DNA of 64,000 nt, from positions 244,938 to 308,937 of the forward strand of contig NZ_JBHULY010000016.1 in the NCBI RefSeq assembly GCF_042684665.1, read 5' to 3'. Positions 35,152 to 44,572 of this stretch are shown here, piece after piece. Made by a program: the position numbers and the translations under genes. Source of the DNA: Jejuia rubra. Lineage in GTDB: Bacteria; Bacteroidota; Bacteroidia; Flavobacteriales; Flavobacteriaceae. The notes under the pieces were generated by a model. That model worked only from the letters and a program-made list of their open reading frames with translations. It did not search any database and had not been told where the DNA came from. Positions within the stretch are counted from its first letter, which is position 1. Each line of letters begins with the position of its first letter.

Positions 35152-38100
35152 TTATATTGAACTTTTAAACGGTTTATCAACAGTACGATCCTTTCTGTAA
35201 TAGGCCGTTATTGAAACAATTATAACCACTGCCACCAAAACATATATAAAAGTAGGGATTGGCAAAGGATCACCAGCCGCATAACTATGCAATCCCGAAA
35301 GGTAATAGTTTACCCCAAAAGATGTCATAATAATAGAACCGAAAGCAAACACACTAGCCGTATTCAAAATATAACTACTTTTTAGACCGGGAATGAGCCG
35401 AAGATGTAACACAATAGCATAGACGATTATACTTATCAAAGCCCAAGTTTCTTTGGGGTCCCAAGCCCAATAGCGCCCCCAGGATTCATTGGCCCAAATG
35501 CCTCCTAAAAAGGTTCCAATCGCCAATACAAAAAGACCTATGGTCATTGAAATTTCGTTGATATAAGTCAGTTCCTTTATCCTGATTTCTATTTCCTGTT
35601 TTGATTTTTCGGTTTTGAAAATCATCAGCAAAAGCGCCATAAAACCTAAAACAGCTGAAAGTGCCAAAGGGGCATAACTGCTTACAATGGTGGCCACATG
35701 AATTTTTAACCAAAAGGATTTTAATACAGGCATTAAATTGGTAATTTCAGGGCTGAGCCAATCCAAATAACTAACGAATAGCAAAGCTCCTGAAAACAAA
35801 GTGGATAAAGGCAGTGCAAAGTCTGATTTTCTAAATGTTAGAAAGCCACAAAGCAATAATACCCAAGAGACAAATACGAGCATTTCATAACCATTGCTCC
35901 ATGGCGCATGTCCTGAGACGTACCACCTTAAAATAATATTTCCACCAAATATTATGAAACCCACCAATGTGATAAGTATGATAGAGTTCCAGAAAAATTC
36001 TATGATGCTATTTTTAGTGAAAATTTTAGCTATGGCCAATATCAAAAGTATTGCCCCTAAGGTTAAAAATACTTGAAACAGCCAAAAATTCAAGTTAAGT
36101 TGATTGTACCATAACTCTGCCTCAATCCGCTTTCTACTTGGAATAATGTCCTTACCCAAAACATCCTGAAACGTTTTAATATAACTCAATTTTTCACTAG
36201 CCTCAACCCAGTTACGCTCATTTATATCCTTAAAAAACGTAGGGATGATTTGCTTTGCAAATTTGCCATCTTCAATAGGGAAATCCTCAAAATGATGGGT
36301 TTGGCTGTGCCATTTGTTATTCTCATCATTGCCATTTGGAAATACCTTTAAATAATTCCCAGCGAAGACGTTATAAAGAATATTAAAACGCTCATCAACC
36401 TTTAAAACTTCCTTGTCAAATTCACTGCGCTCAGCTGGCTTCTTTTGATTGGCCTTTTCAACAGCTTCGTCTAAAATGTATTGACCATTATTGCCCAATA
36501 AATCGGTAAACGACACTAAACCATCTTCACTGATTTTAAGCCCCTCAAAAAGTTCGCCTCCCTTCTTTTTATCCATTTTTATCAGCGGTACATATTGCCA
36601 GATATTGGAGGCTGACTGCATTGCTAAAAAGGCTTGATTGGCACTCAATTTGACTACTTCCCCATTTTCTGTAAATTTGAAATAGGGTTTTCTGGAAAGC
36701 TTCCTCAAAAACTCCGAAGCCAAGGTGTTCATTGGCTTAACCCGCCCGTCTAAATCCTGAACCATAAGCCTTCCAAATAAATCGGCGTGTTGTGCATCCA
36801 CTTCCAATTGTTTAACAAGCTCAAGGTTGATTTCTGGTGTTTTGCTTTGAGAAAAAGCTACATTGAAAATGGAAAATAGCACAATAATCAGCGTAGCATT
36901 TTTTTGTTTCAAATGCTTCAAATTTTTATTGACCAAAGTGAATCGGGAAGATTTTCCAAAGAGGGTGAAAAACATACCAATCATCATCAAAAAATAACCA
37001 ATGTAAGTGATATTGGTACCCAAGGCATCATGGTTAACGGCTAAAACCGTACCCTTTTCATCGGTATCATAACTGGCCTGAAAAAAGCGAAATCCCTTGT
37101 AATCCAATACATTATTCATAAAAATACGGTGATCGATTTCTGTACCATTATCTATAACTTTTACCTCACTGGCATAAGATGATGGACTTGTGGACCCCGG
37201 ATAACGCTCCAATTGAAAATCATTTAAATGAATAGAAAATGGAGTTGTGATAGGTTCTGCTCCATAGGAAAGTGACACTTTTATATCATCAAAATCAACA
37301 GGATGTTGGGTGGGCAAAAAGCCTTCTCGATATAGCAGTGTACTTTGTTTGTTATCCTCCCCTACTAGAACATTTACGATCAAGGCATCATCCTTCTGCT
37401 CGTCATTATCCTTAGGCGTTTCAGACCCACTTACCAAAGTAATTTTTCCTTTTGGATGATAGGACATTGGCACAAAAGAAGCATCGCCATCGCGATACAA
37501 AGTTCTTAAATTCATCGGTTGTACACTGTCCCTTTTTAATGTGGAAGCCGTTTCCGTGGCCATCAGAAAAGTGCTTAAATCTCTTGGTGACAGGATACTG
37601 AATTCGCCATTTTCTTCAATAATATTGATGACATCCTTATTATCAACATGGAATCCTATTTTATGTTGATGCTCCCCAATGGACTCAATCTCGCCTTTTT
37701 CTAAAAATACAGTCTCTCTGCCATTTCCGGCCGAAACTACCATTTGGAGCAATGGTTTTCCATCCTCGGCATCATCCTGAATTTCTGGAATGGCATCTGC
37801 TACAAATTCCTCGTAAGAAATGGTGATTGGTATCCAATTGAAATCGCTTTTAATATTAAAATCATTATCACTTACAGGTGAAAAATCGATCCGCTTTTTA
37901 ATCGTTTTTACCGCTTCACCTTTGGAAATATGAACATGCAAATAATTATTATCGGAAATAATAACGTTTGAAGCACTCCCCTCTCGGATGCGCATTATCC
38001 CGCCGTAGGACACATATCGAGTAATTCCTGCACCCATTAAAATGATGATGAAAGCCAAGTGAAATAACAACAATGCCCACTTTTCCAATCGCCAGAGTTT

Positions 38101-38304
38101 GTACTTGTAAATACTCATAATGAAGCAGACCCCCAATCCCAACATCACCAATTCGAACCACCAGCTATCATAAATGAGTTTCCAAGCCGTAGCCGTCCCA
38201 TAGTCGTTTTCAACAAAAGTGGCTATGGCCATTGAGACTGCAAAAACAAATAGAAAAACTACTGCCAAAATCGGAGAAGCTAAAAGACGATAGAATTTAT
38301 TCAC
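35152..38304 (-). CDS. ccsBA: Fused cytochrome c biogenesis protein ResB-CcsA (CcsBA)
   Basis: 1050 residues. The N-terminal half (about 1-480) is ResB/CcsB-like, with several helices in the first 110 residues, a long periplasmic domain and a helix near 430. The C-terminal half (about 740-1035) is CcsA, with at least seven helices and the heme-handling motif WGRYWAWDPKETWALI. It exports heme and ligates it to CxxCH (and possibly CxxCK) sites of c-type cytochromes (System II). It lies 81 bases downstream of nrfA and serves NrfA/NrfH maturation, possibly including the special NrfA heme 1. Length and fusion are typical of Bacteroidota. Confidence 0.93.
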   Translation of the reverse strand: MNKFYRLLASPILAVVFLFVFAVSMAIATFVENDYGTATAWKLIYDSWWFELVMLGLGVCFIMSIYKYKLWRLEKWALLLFHLAFIIILMGAGITRYVSYGGIMRIREGSASNVIISDNNYLHVHISKGEAVKTIKKRIDFSPVSDNDFNIKSDFNWIPITISYEEFVADAIPEIQDDAEDGKPLLQMVVSAGNGRETVFLEKGEIESIGEHQHKIGFHVDNKDVINIIEENGEFSILSPRDLSTFLMATETASTLKRDSVQPMNLRTLYRDGDASFVPMSYHPKGKITLVSGSETPKDNDEQKDDALIVNVLVGEDNKQSTLLYREGFLPTQHPVDFDDIKVSLSYGAEPITTPFSIHLNDFQLERYPGSTSPSSYASEVKVIDNGTEIDHRIFMNNVLDYKGFRFFQASYDTDEKGTVLAVNHDALGTNITYIGYFLMMIGMFFTLFGKSSRFTLVNKNLKHLKQKNATLIIVLFSIFNVAFSQSKTPEINLELVKQLEVDAQHADLFGRLMVQDLDGRVKPMNTLASEFLRKLSRKPYFKFTENGEVVKLSANQAFLAMQSASNIWQYVPLIKMDKKKGGELFEGLKISEDGLVSFTDLLGNNGQYILDEAVEKANQKKPAERSEFDKEVLKVDERFNILYNVFAGNYLKVFPNGNDENNKWHSQTHHFEDFPIEDGKFAKQIIPTFFKDINERNWVEASEKLSYIKTFQDVLGKDIIPSRKRIEAELWYNQLNLNFWLFQVFLTLGAILLILAIAKIFTKNSIIEFFWNSIILITLVGFIIFGGNIILRWYVSGHAPWSNGYEMLVFVSWVLLLCGFLTFRKSDFALPLSTLFSGALLFVSYLDWLSPEITNLMPVLKSFWLKIHVATIVSSYAPLALSAVLGFMALLLMIFKTEKSKQEIEIRIKELTYINEISMTIGLFVLAIGTFLGGIWANESWGRYWAWDPKETWALISIIVYAIVLHLRLIPGLKSSYILNTASVFAFGSIIMTSFGVNYYLSGLHSYAAGDPLPIPTFIYVLVAVVIIVSITAYYRKDRTVDKPFKSSI

Positions 38305-38385
38305 TTTAGATGATATGAAGTATGAAACAAAAGATACCTTACTAAAAGTTCAATAAGGTATCTTTATGTTGAATGTATTATAATA

Positions 38386-39885
38386 CTATTTTGCTACTGA
38401 AGACAGGGTGTTTATAGGCATTTTGTCTTCTCTTGCTTTCGCTTCCTCAAGCCATTTTGGCAATAGGTTATTTTTGAATTCCTCTTTCTCTTTGTTAAGT
38501 TTTTCCATGTCCAAACCAATATATTCCTGAGCCTTATCCTTTGTCGAAATATCAGGCATTTCAATGGGTTGGTTGTGCCCTAAATCCGCTAACAAACGTG
38601 CTAATTTAACGCGTGCTTCCTGAGCGATAACCAGTCCGCTTCCCAGTATCCTGCCAACCTCAACAGGCGAATGGAAAGAAGCGCCATGGGCCGCCGCCGC
38701 ATAATCCCAACGCCATTGACCATGGCGGATATCTGTTAAAATCGGTTTCATTTGTTCTTCCGAGGCCCCCAACTCCCAGCACTTTTTAGCTTCTAAATGT
38801 GCCTTCACCAAAAGGCCCTCCAGCTTCAATCTGTTCTCAGTTGCTTTGCGCTGTCTTTCATAAACATTGGCAATCAACTTATTGGATTCTTGTCTATGGC
38901 ACACTTGACATGCATTGGAGGTGTTGTTTAAAGGCGATTGGATATGGTGGTCCGTGAATTTTTGTCCGCCCTCACTTTTGTAAGGCATGTGGCAGTCTGC
39001 ACAGGACACCCCTCTATCCGCATGTACTCCTGTTGTGAACGTTTCGTACCCTGGATGCTGGGCCTTCAGCATAGGTGCTTTACTCAATTTATGTGTCCAA
39101 TCCGCAAATTCCATATCGTCATAGTATTTTTCCATGTCCTCAACGGTCGTACCGTTTTTCCATGGGAACACTAAATATGGCGTACCTTCTTTTCCTGGTA
39201 ATTTTTTATTGAAATAGTATTCCACGTGACACTGGGCACATACTAAGGAACGCATTTCGTTATGCGTGGCCTGATTGATGTCTTTTCCCATTGACTCAAA
39301 TGCCTCGACTAAAGCAGGTCTGGAAATTTGAAGTTTCATAGTTTTTGGATTATGACAGTCGGCACAACCAATGGGATTGACTACCTCCTCACCTTTATCA
39401 GCCCATTTTCCGCTGTAGAACTCGGTAATACCTTTTTCATTCATTAATCGTGGTACATCGGGACTCTTACAAGTCCAGCATGTGGCAGGCATTGGCCCGT
39501 CACCCTTTCCTTTTGGCCCACCAGTCCTCAAAGTATTATGGATATCTTCAACGGCATAGGCATGCCCCCTACCTTGGTTATAATCTTTGGAGAAGCCGTA
39601 TCCCGCAAACAAGATGACCAAATTTGGGTCTTCCTCCAAAACGTCCCTCATATGAGACCCACCTTGGAATGATGCAAAAGAGGTATCCGAAGTTTGTAAA
39701 AAAGACTGGTATTCCTGCGGAAAATTTTCACCCCAAACTGCATTTCTTGGTTCGTTTTCTGCAATGCTGACCTTTGGCGTGTACTTATATTTGGCTTCCG
39801 ACTTTCTATTTACAATACTTGAAGCCAGCAGTCCCAGTAGAAAGACCACGATAAGGGTAACGATAAATAATACTTTGTTTTTCAT
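38386..39885 (-). CDS. nrfA: Ammonia-forming cytochrome c nitrite reductase NrfA
   Basis: 499 residues. N-terminal membrane/signal segment (about 4-26). Five heme sites are visible: the catalytic CWTCK (136-140) and four CxxCH at 174-178, 216-220, 295-299 and 326-330, the NrfA pattern. It reduces nitrite to ammonium with six electrons in the periplasm. It receives electrons from NrfH, encoded 13 bases upstream, and needs the CcsBA assembly protein encoded downstream. Identification is secure. Confidence 0.98.
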   Translation of the reverse strand: MKNKVLFIVTLIVVFLLGLLASSIVNRKSEAKYKYTPKVSIAENEPRNAVWGENFPQEYQSFLQTSDTSFASFQGGSHMRDVLEEDPNLVILFAGYGFSKDYNQGRGHAYAVEDIHNTLRTGGPKGKGDGPMPATCWTCKSPDVPRLMNEKGITEFYSGKWADKGEEVVNPIGCADCHNPKTMKLQISRPALVEAFESMGKDINQATHNEMRSLVCAQCHVEYYFNKKLPGKEGTPYLVFPWKNGTTVEDMEKYYDDMEFADWTHKLSKAPMLKAQHPGYETFTTGVHADRGVSCADCHMPYKSEGGQKFTDHHIQSPLNNTSNACQVCHRQESNKLIANVYERQRKATENRLKLEGLLVKAHLEAKKCWELGASEEQMKPILTDIRHGQWRWDYAAAAHGASFHSPVEVGRILGSGLVIAQEARVKLARLLADLGHNQPIEMPDISTKDKAQEYIGLDMEKLNKEKEEFKNNLLPKWLEEAKAREDKMPINTLSSVAK

Positions 39886-39898
39886 TCGGTTTGCGTTT

Positions 39899-40501
39899 TT
39901 AGTCTTCTTGTTCTATCTGTTCTTGCATCCATTTAGGAATAACGAGTTCTTGTTGATCGGTGGGCAGTGGCGCCACATTATATTTAATAGTACTCAAGCC
40001 ATGTACAGTGCCATGGGGCACGTTGACATGGCAACTCCAACACTGACGACCGGTTCTATTCTCCCTATGGTCGTCAATATAACTATCATATTTGGTCTGG
40101 GTAACTTGTTGCACATGGCAACGGATACAATTGTTTTGCACCACTTCCTGCGATGCTTCCTTCATTTCGATGACATCAGGCTCCATGCGAGCCGTAAATA
40201 CTGAAGCATGGTACAAGCCGTCCTTAGCCTTAAAATAATACTTGTTGAAAACATTGTTATGAGGCACATGGCAGTCATTACAATTGGCATATTCCCGATG
40301 CGAACTATGCATCCAGCTATTGTACATTGGGGTCATGACATGACAATTGACACAGGCCTGAGGATTGTCTGACATATAGGAAATCACTCTGGATTCCTTC
40401 GCCATAAATAGACCTAAACCAATAACAACAGCCATAAAGAATATGGCTGTTTTACGCCACCGGGTAGTCGTTGGCGGCAGTATTTTTTCTTTTACTTTCA
40501 A
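39899..40501 (-). CDS. nrfH: Cytochrome c nitrite reductase small subunit NrfH
   Basis: 200 residues. One N-terminal membrane helix (about 17-34) followed by four CxxCH heme sites at 50-54, 74-78, 125-129 and 154-158, the NapC/NirT family layout. It takes electrons from menaquinol and anchors NrfA to the membrane; menaquinone genes occur in the same window. It is the first gene of nrfH-nrfA-ccsBA. A perfect palindrome lies about 185 bases upstream, and a decayed AraC gene lies beyond it. Confidence 0.97.
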   Translation of the reverse strand: MKVKEKILPPTTTRWRKTAIFFMAVVIGLGLFMAKESRVISYMSDNPQACVNCHVMTPMYNSWMHSSHREYANCNDCHVPHNNVFNKYYFKAKDGLYHASVFTARMEPDVIEMKEASQEVVQNNCIRCHVQQVTQTKYDSYIDDHRENRTGRQCWSCHVNVPHGTVHGLSTIKYNVAPLPTDQQELVIPKWMQEQIEQED

Positions 40502-40683
40502 TTTAGTTTGGCTAGTGTTTAGATTTAACCAATTAGTTTGTTATTCCAAACTTTTGTCAAAAATAAAAGTCGATATATTCAGAAAATATGATAAATATCA
40601 GGTAAAAAAGATTTTTTTATCCTAATTTGATTTTTTATTAAAAAATGTTGACATGTTTAAATATAATTTTGTTTCCACTTCCA

Positions 40684-40702
40684 AATGGCAATTTTTGCCA
40701 TT
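40684..40702. promoter_or_regulatory. Perfect palindrome upstream of nrfH
   Basis: AATGGCA (40684-40690), 5-base spacer, TGCCATT (40696-40702). There is no T run after it, so it is more like an operator than a terminator. It lies between nrfH and the AraC remnant; the binding protein is unknown. Confidence 0.4.
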
Positions 40703-40779
40703 CAATCCACCTTTATTTTGGGGTGTGCTTCAGCTAAAAATTTTTCAATTTGTTAAAAGGCGGTCAAAGCAATACAAAA

Positions 40780-41121
40780 TATCAAAAATCACGAAATTAC
40801 ATTCTTGAAAATCTGGACAAAAAGTTAACATTATAACACTTGGCCGATCTTACATATATGTTAACCCAATCATTCTGCAGATAGCTCAAAATACATACGG
40901 GACATTCCTTTGTAACCTTTCTTAACAAAACTAGAATTGAAAGTGCTTGCCACTATTTATTGACCTCCAATTTAAGCATTAAGGATATTGCCTATTCCTG
41001 TGGTTTTGACAGTATCAGTCATTTTAATCGGACGTTTAAGCGGTTAAAGGACAAAAGTCCATCTCGATTTAGGAAAATCAAACCTCAAGAATCAAGTTCG
41101 CCTACCTATTGCTCTTTATAA
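40780..41121 (+). pseudogene. Decayed AraC-family regulator, C-terminal DNA-binding part
   Basis: In one frame this reads as the two helix-turn-helix units of an AraC protein: NYILENLDKKLTL, stop, HLADLTYMLTQSFCR, stop, LKIHTGHSFVTFLNKTRIE, then LSIKDIAYSCGFDSISHFN and RTFKRLKDKSPSRFRK, ending at TAA 41119-41121. Two in-frame stops (TAA 40834-40836, in place of a usual Glu; TAG 40882-40884, in place of a usual aromatic residue) break it. The N-terminal sensor part is not recognisable upstream. It is therefore a recent pseudogene whose last bases overlap the convergent DUF2188 gene. It may once have controlled the nrf genes or another neighbour. Confidence 0.85.
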
Positions 41122-41396
41122 CTAATCCTTTCACGTATGCCACCGCTAGCGCGATGGATTATCACATCCGAGTCATAGCGTTTTGCCAAGGTTTTGGCTT
41201 TTCGAATTGCCGTACTTTGCTTTCTGTGTTTTGAAGTAATTCGCTTGTTACCTTCCCTTCTAACGGCCCACCCTTCTTCATAAGGCACTACATGTTGGTG
41301 CCATGTGCGTTTGCGGGTACCACCATAACCTAAAGCCTTAATTACAGCTTCAACTAGTTCTTGGATGATGTTCAATATTTTATTTTGTTTCGACAT
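41106..41396 (-). CDS. DUF2188 domain protein
   Basis: 96 residues. The C-terminal half matches the DUF2188 pattern HVVPYEEGWAVRREGNKR followed by AIRKAKTLAKRYDSDVIIH and ending GGIRERISYK. The N-terminal 35 residues are basic and helical. The function of the family is unknown; small basic DUF2188 proteins are widespread. It lies 18 bases after the mnmE stop on the same strand, so it may be read from the same message. Confidence 0.75.
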   Translation of the reverse strand: MSKQNKILNIIQELVEAVIKALGYGGTRKRTWHQHVVPYEEGWAVRREGNKRITSKHRKQSTAIRKAKTLAKRYDSDVIIHRASGGIRERISYKEQ

Positions 41397-41414
41397 TGAA
41401 GATGTTTTATAGAA

Positions 41415-42812
41415 TTACTTCCCGATGCAGAAGTTAGCAAAAATATTCCCCAATAAATCATCATTGGTAATCTCACCTGTAATCTCCCCAAAATGATACA
41501 AGGCCTGACGGATATCGATAGCCAATAAATCCCCAGATAAACCAGTTTCCAATCCATGTTGCACCTTTTGGATTTCTTCAACAGCTTTCAAAAGAGCATC
41601 GTAATGGCGGGAATTTGTTACTATGGTATCATTATTCCGCAGAGCACCTGTATTTACAAAATTGGTCAAAGTAATCTTTAAATCTTCTACTCCCTTCTTG
41701 GTCTTGGCCGCAATAAGTTTGATATCGTCAATACTGACTTTAAGTACGTTCAGTTCTTTTTCGGAAATAGCATCGATTTTGTTGGCTATGACAACCAAAG
41801 GCTTTTGAGGATGTTTATTCTTTATTTTTTCAATTTCGACCGCAATACTTTCTACAGAAGATTTTTGGGCGAAAATAGATTCGGCATCAAAAAGATAAAT
41901 CACTACCTGCGCTTGCTCAATCTTTTCAAAGGTCTTTTTTATTCCAATGCTTTCCACAACGTCTTTAGTGTTCCGAATACCTGCCGTATCAATAAACCGG
42001 AAACCTATGCCTCCGATAGTGATTTCATCTTCAATCGTATCGCGTGTGGTTCCTGCAATATCTGAAACGATGGCCCTTTCTTCATTCAATAAAGCATTCA
42101 ACAATGTAGATTTACCCACATTTGGCTCCCCTACTATGGCCACGGGAATACCGTTTTTAATCACATTACCAACCGCGAAAGAATCTATTAATCGCTTTAA
42201 AACAAATATGATGCGCTCAATTAAATCCTTAAATTGGGTTCTATTTGCAAACTCCACATCTTCCTCAGCAAAATCCAGTTCCAATTCAATTAAAGAAGCA
42301 AAATTCAAAAGTTCTTCACGAAGTTTTGCTATCTCAGAAGAAAAACCACCTCGCATTTGTTGCATGGCGATTTGATGCGAAGCTTCATTATCACTTGCAA
42401 TTAAATCTGCCACAGCTTCTGCTTGACTTAAATCCAACTTTCCATTTAAAAATGCTCGCAAGGTAAACTCTCCAGCATTAGCCATACGGCAGCCACTCCT
42501 TAAAAATAACTGAATGATTTCCTGTTGTATATAGTTTGACCCATGGCAGGATATTTCGACCACATCTTCACCTGTGTAAGAGTTTGGATTTTTAAACACA
42601 GATACTAAGACTTCATCCAGCGTTTTGCCTTCATCTATAATATGACCTAAATGAATAGTATGCGTTTTTTGCTTGCCCAACAATTTACCCGAAACCGATT
42701 TAAATTGTTTTTCAGCCAATTTTATAGCATCCTTTCCTGATAAACGGATTACTGCAATGGCTCCAGCACCAGATGGAGTGGCCAATGCGACTATAGTGTC
42801 GTTTATTATCAT
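41415..42812 (-). CDS. mnmE: tRNA modification GTPase MnmE
   Basis: 465 residues. N-terminal formyl-THF-binding domain (about 1-120, starting DTIVALATPSGAGAIAVIRLSG), a helical domain, then an inserted GTPase domain with G1 VGEPNVGKSTL, G2/G3 IAGTTRDTIEDE and DTAGIR, and G4 ANKID. The chain ends with the essential CIGK. With MnmG it makes the 5-carboxymethylaminomethyl group on wobble uridines of tRNAs. Length and motifs are standard. Confidence 0.98.
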   Translation of the reverse strand: MIINDTIVALATPSGAGAIAVIRLSGKDAIKLAEKQFKSVSGKLLGKQKTHTIHLGHIIDEGKTLDEVLVSVFKNPNSYTGEDVVEISCHGSNYIQQEIIQLFLRSGCRMANAGEFTLRAFLNGKLDLSQAEAVADLIASDNEASHQIAMQQMRGGFSSEIAKLREELLNFASLIELELDFAEEDVEFANRTQFKDLIERIIFVLKRLIDSFAVGNVIKNGIPVAIVGEPNVGKSTLLNALLNEERAIVSDIAGTTRDTIEDEITIGGIGFRFIDTAGIRNTKDVVESIGIKKTFEKIEQAQVVIYLFDAESIFAQKSSVESIAVEIEKIKNKHPQKPLVVIANKIDAISEKELNVLKVSIDDIKLIAAKTKKGVEDLKITLTNFVNTGALRNNDTIVTNSRHYDALLKAVEEIQKVQHGLETGLSGDLLAIDIRQALYHFGEITGEITNDDLLGNIFANFCIGK

Positions 42813-43238
42813 ACGGCAAAAATAAGAATTTAGAACGCTAGGAAAACATGTGCTTCAAAACAATACTTTTCAGTCAGACCTATTCACTTGCTTATTATCC
42901 TATTCATAGAGATTGGTATATTAAGACTAAAAAGTCTAGTAAATCAATTCGCTATATCAATACTATTTTTAGACGTTCAAAATCTTAAACAATTTTGATT
43001 CGCTGTTCATTTGGAAAAATGCAATTCCATTTTTTTGTTTGCAGGGCCCCACAAAAAGCTGACATACAATGAATTAATTTGTTTTTTTAAATAACTATTT
43101 TATATTTGACTGCTATTAATTCAATGACTCTCTCAATTCCTGTGACTTACATGTTTTTTATGTGTCTGAATAAGAGACATCTAAATAGTTTTAAGTATAG
43201 TTTAACAGTTTAAAACTACGGGGGTAACGTTTTAACTT
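42813..43238. other. Intergenic region, 426 bases
   Basis: Between mnmE and the small orphan gene. It holds one clear promoter (43079-43108) and an imperfect hairpin ATGTGTCT/AGAGACAT in the resulting leader. No RNA gene or protein-like frame was recognised in the first 260 bases. Confidence 0.55.
43079..43108 (+). promoter_or_regulatory. Promoter of the 138-residue orphan gene
   Basis: TTG (43079-43081), 19-base spacer, TATATTTG (43101-43108), matching the Bacteroidota consensus. It predicts a leader of about 120 bases. Confidence 0.65.
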
Positions 43239-43655
43239 ATGACAATTATTGATTCTGACTTCGCTGGCCAAATTTTAAAATTTGTGCAAAATAGATGGTC
43301 CAACATCTTCTTTTTAAAACAAGTGGCAATTATTGAAATTAACGAAGGTATCCTTTTGAATATGGAGAACCTTGATATTATTCGAAAAGAACTCGTTTCT
43401 TATTATGGAAATGCTAAGCCTTTTGGAATTATTATGAATCGGGTGAATCCATATGAAGTGGACAATGCCGGTGTCTTCTTATTGAAAGAAAAGACAGGAA
43501 ATCTAGTAGCATCTGCTACGATACACCATACTTTGGAGAGCAATTCTAAGGGTGATTTTAACTGTACTGGACATTTGGTCTTCAACAATCTGTTCGATGC
43601 CCTAAACCAGATCCATCACAATGTTACCGTATGCGAGGAACTTTACTTAAACTAA
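43239..43655 (+). CDS. Conserved-looking protein of unknown function, possible SpoIIAA/STAS-like fold
   Basis: 138 residues, soluble, no signal peptide. The alternation of strands and helices (VAIIEINEGILLNMENL, then IRKELVSYYGNAKPFGIIM, then GNLVASATIHH) recalls the SpoIIAA/STAS-like fold of small flavobacterial proteins, but this is a weak resemblance. Some STAS-like proteins act in signalling. It stands alone behind its own promoter with a long leader. Its stop codon overlaps the convergent S1-domain gene inside a short palindrome. Confidence 0.65.
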   Translation: MTIIDSDFAGQILKFVQNRWSNIFFLKQVAIIEINEGILLNMENLDIIRKELVSYYGNAKPFGIIMNRVNPYEVDNAGVFLLKEKTGNLVASATIHHTLESNSKGDFNCTGHLVFNNLFDALNQIHHNVTVCEELYLN

Positions 43656-43660
43656 GTAAA
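43642..43660. repeat. Palindrome containing both stop codons of overlapping convergent genes
   Basis: TTTACTTA (43642-43649), AAC, TAAGTAAA (43653-43660): perfect 8-bp arms. The rightward stop is TAA at 43653 and the leftward stop is the complement of TTA at 43647. It may work as a small shared terminator. Confidence 0.5.
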
Positions 43661-44474
43661 TTCCATCTCCTTTAATTTCTATTTGACGCTGTTTGTATAA
43701 ACTTCCAACGGCCTTTTTAAAGCTCTTTTTGCTCATCTGAAGGACATTTTTAATATCCTCTGGGCTAGATTTATCGGTCAGATTTAAAAAACCGCTATTG
43801 TCCTCAAGCTCCTTAAGAATGCGCTGGGCGTTTGGCTCAATATTTCTATAGCCAACTTTTTCTAATGAAATGTCCAACTTATTCCCAGGCCTTATTTTTT
43901 TAACGACCCCTTTTAGCTTGTCTCCCACACTAATGTCCTTAAAAATATTGTCCTTGTAAACGAGACCTAAATGCTTTTTGTTAACTATAACATTCCAACC
44001 AATGTCAGAAAGGTGAGAGGCTATCAAATCTACTTCTTCAAATTGCTCAACCGTCAATTCCTTATTATCCAAAAACCGATTGGTTTTGCTTGAAGCCACC
44101 AGTCGGTCTGTTTTTTCATCGAGATAACAGTGCACCAAATACCAGCCTCCGGGTTTCATTTTAAATGCCTGTTCCTTGAACGGGCAAAACAATTCCTTCA
44201 CTAATCCCCAATCTAAAAAAGCGCCAAAATTAGTTACTTGATTACATCGCAACAAAGCAAATTCTCCCTTTTTGATGTGGGGCATATCCGTAGAAGCCAC
44301 AAGACGTTCTTCATTGTCCAGATATACAAATACATCAATTTTATCCCAGATTTTGAACTCTGCAGGCACGTAGCGATTCGGCAGTAATACCTCCTCATCG
44401 TTGTCATCAATCAAATAGATGCCATGATCAGTTTCACGAAGTATTTCCAAAGTATTTATTTCCCCTAATTTCAT
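43647..44474 (-). CDS. S1-domain RNA-binding protein, CvfB/YitL family
   Basis: 275 residues from ATG at 44474 (MKLGEINTLEIL); a 16-codon extension upstream is unlikely to be translated. It has repeated S1-like beta-barrels: about 1-60, 62-125 (LLRCNQVTNFGAFLDWGL) and 140-215 (DNIFKDISVGDKLKGVVKKIRPGNKLDISLE), then a C-terminal winged-helix-like region (SPEDIKNVLQMSKKSFKKAVGSLYKQ). This is the CvfB family layout, known in Staphylococcus for effects on virulence gene expression; here a general RNA-binding role is likely. Confidence 0.85.
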   Translation of the reverse strand: MKLGEINTLEILRETDHGIYLIDDNDEEVLLPNRYVPAEFKIWDKIDVFVYLDNEERLVASTDMPHIKKGEFALLRCNQVTNFGAFLDWGLVKELFCPFKEQAFKMKPGGWYLVHCYLDEKTDRLVASSKTNRFLDNKELTVEQFEEVDLIASHLSDIGWNVIVNKKHLGLVYKDNIFKDISVGDKLKGVVKKIRPGNKLDISLEKVGYRNIEPNAQRILKELEDNSGFLNLTDKSSPEDIKNVLQMSKKSFKKAVGSLYKQRQIEIKGDGIYLV

Positions 44475-44522
44475 AGGTTGCAAAGGTATGATTTTAGCAA
44501 TACGCCCTGCAAAAATGAGCAT

Positions 44523-44550
44523 AAAAAAAGCGTTGCTATGGCAACGCTTT
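44523..44550 (-). terminator. Terminator of the DUF2853 gene
   Basis: AAAGCGTTGC (44527-44536), TATG loop, GCAACGCTTT (44541-44550): a perfect 10-bp stem. On the minus strand it is followed by a run of T (complement of the A run 44523-44529). Confidence 0.85.
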
Positions 44551-44572
44551 CAAAATATACTAAAACTGTCTA

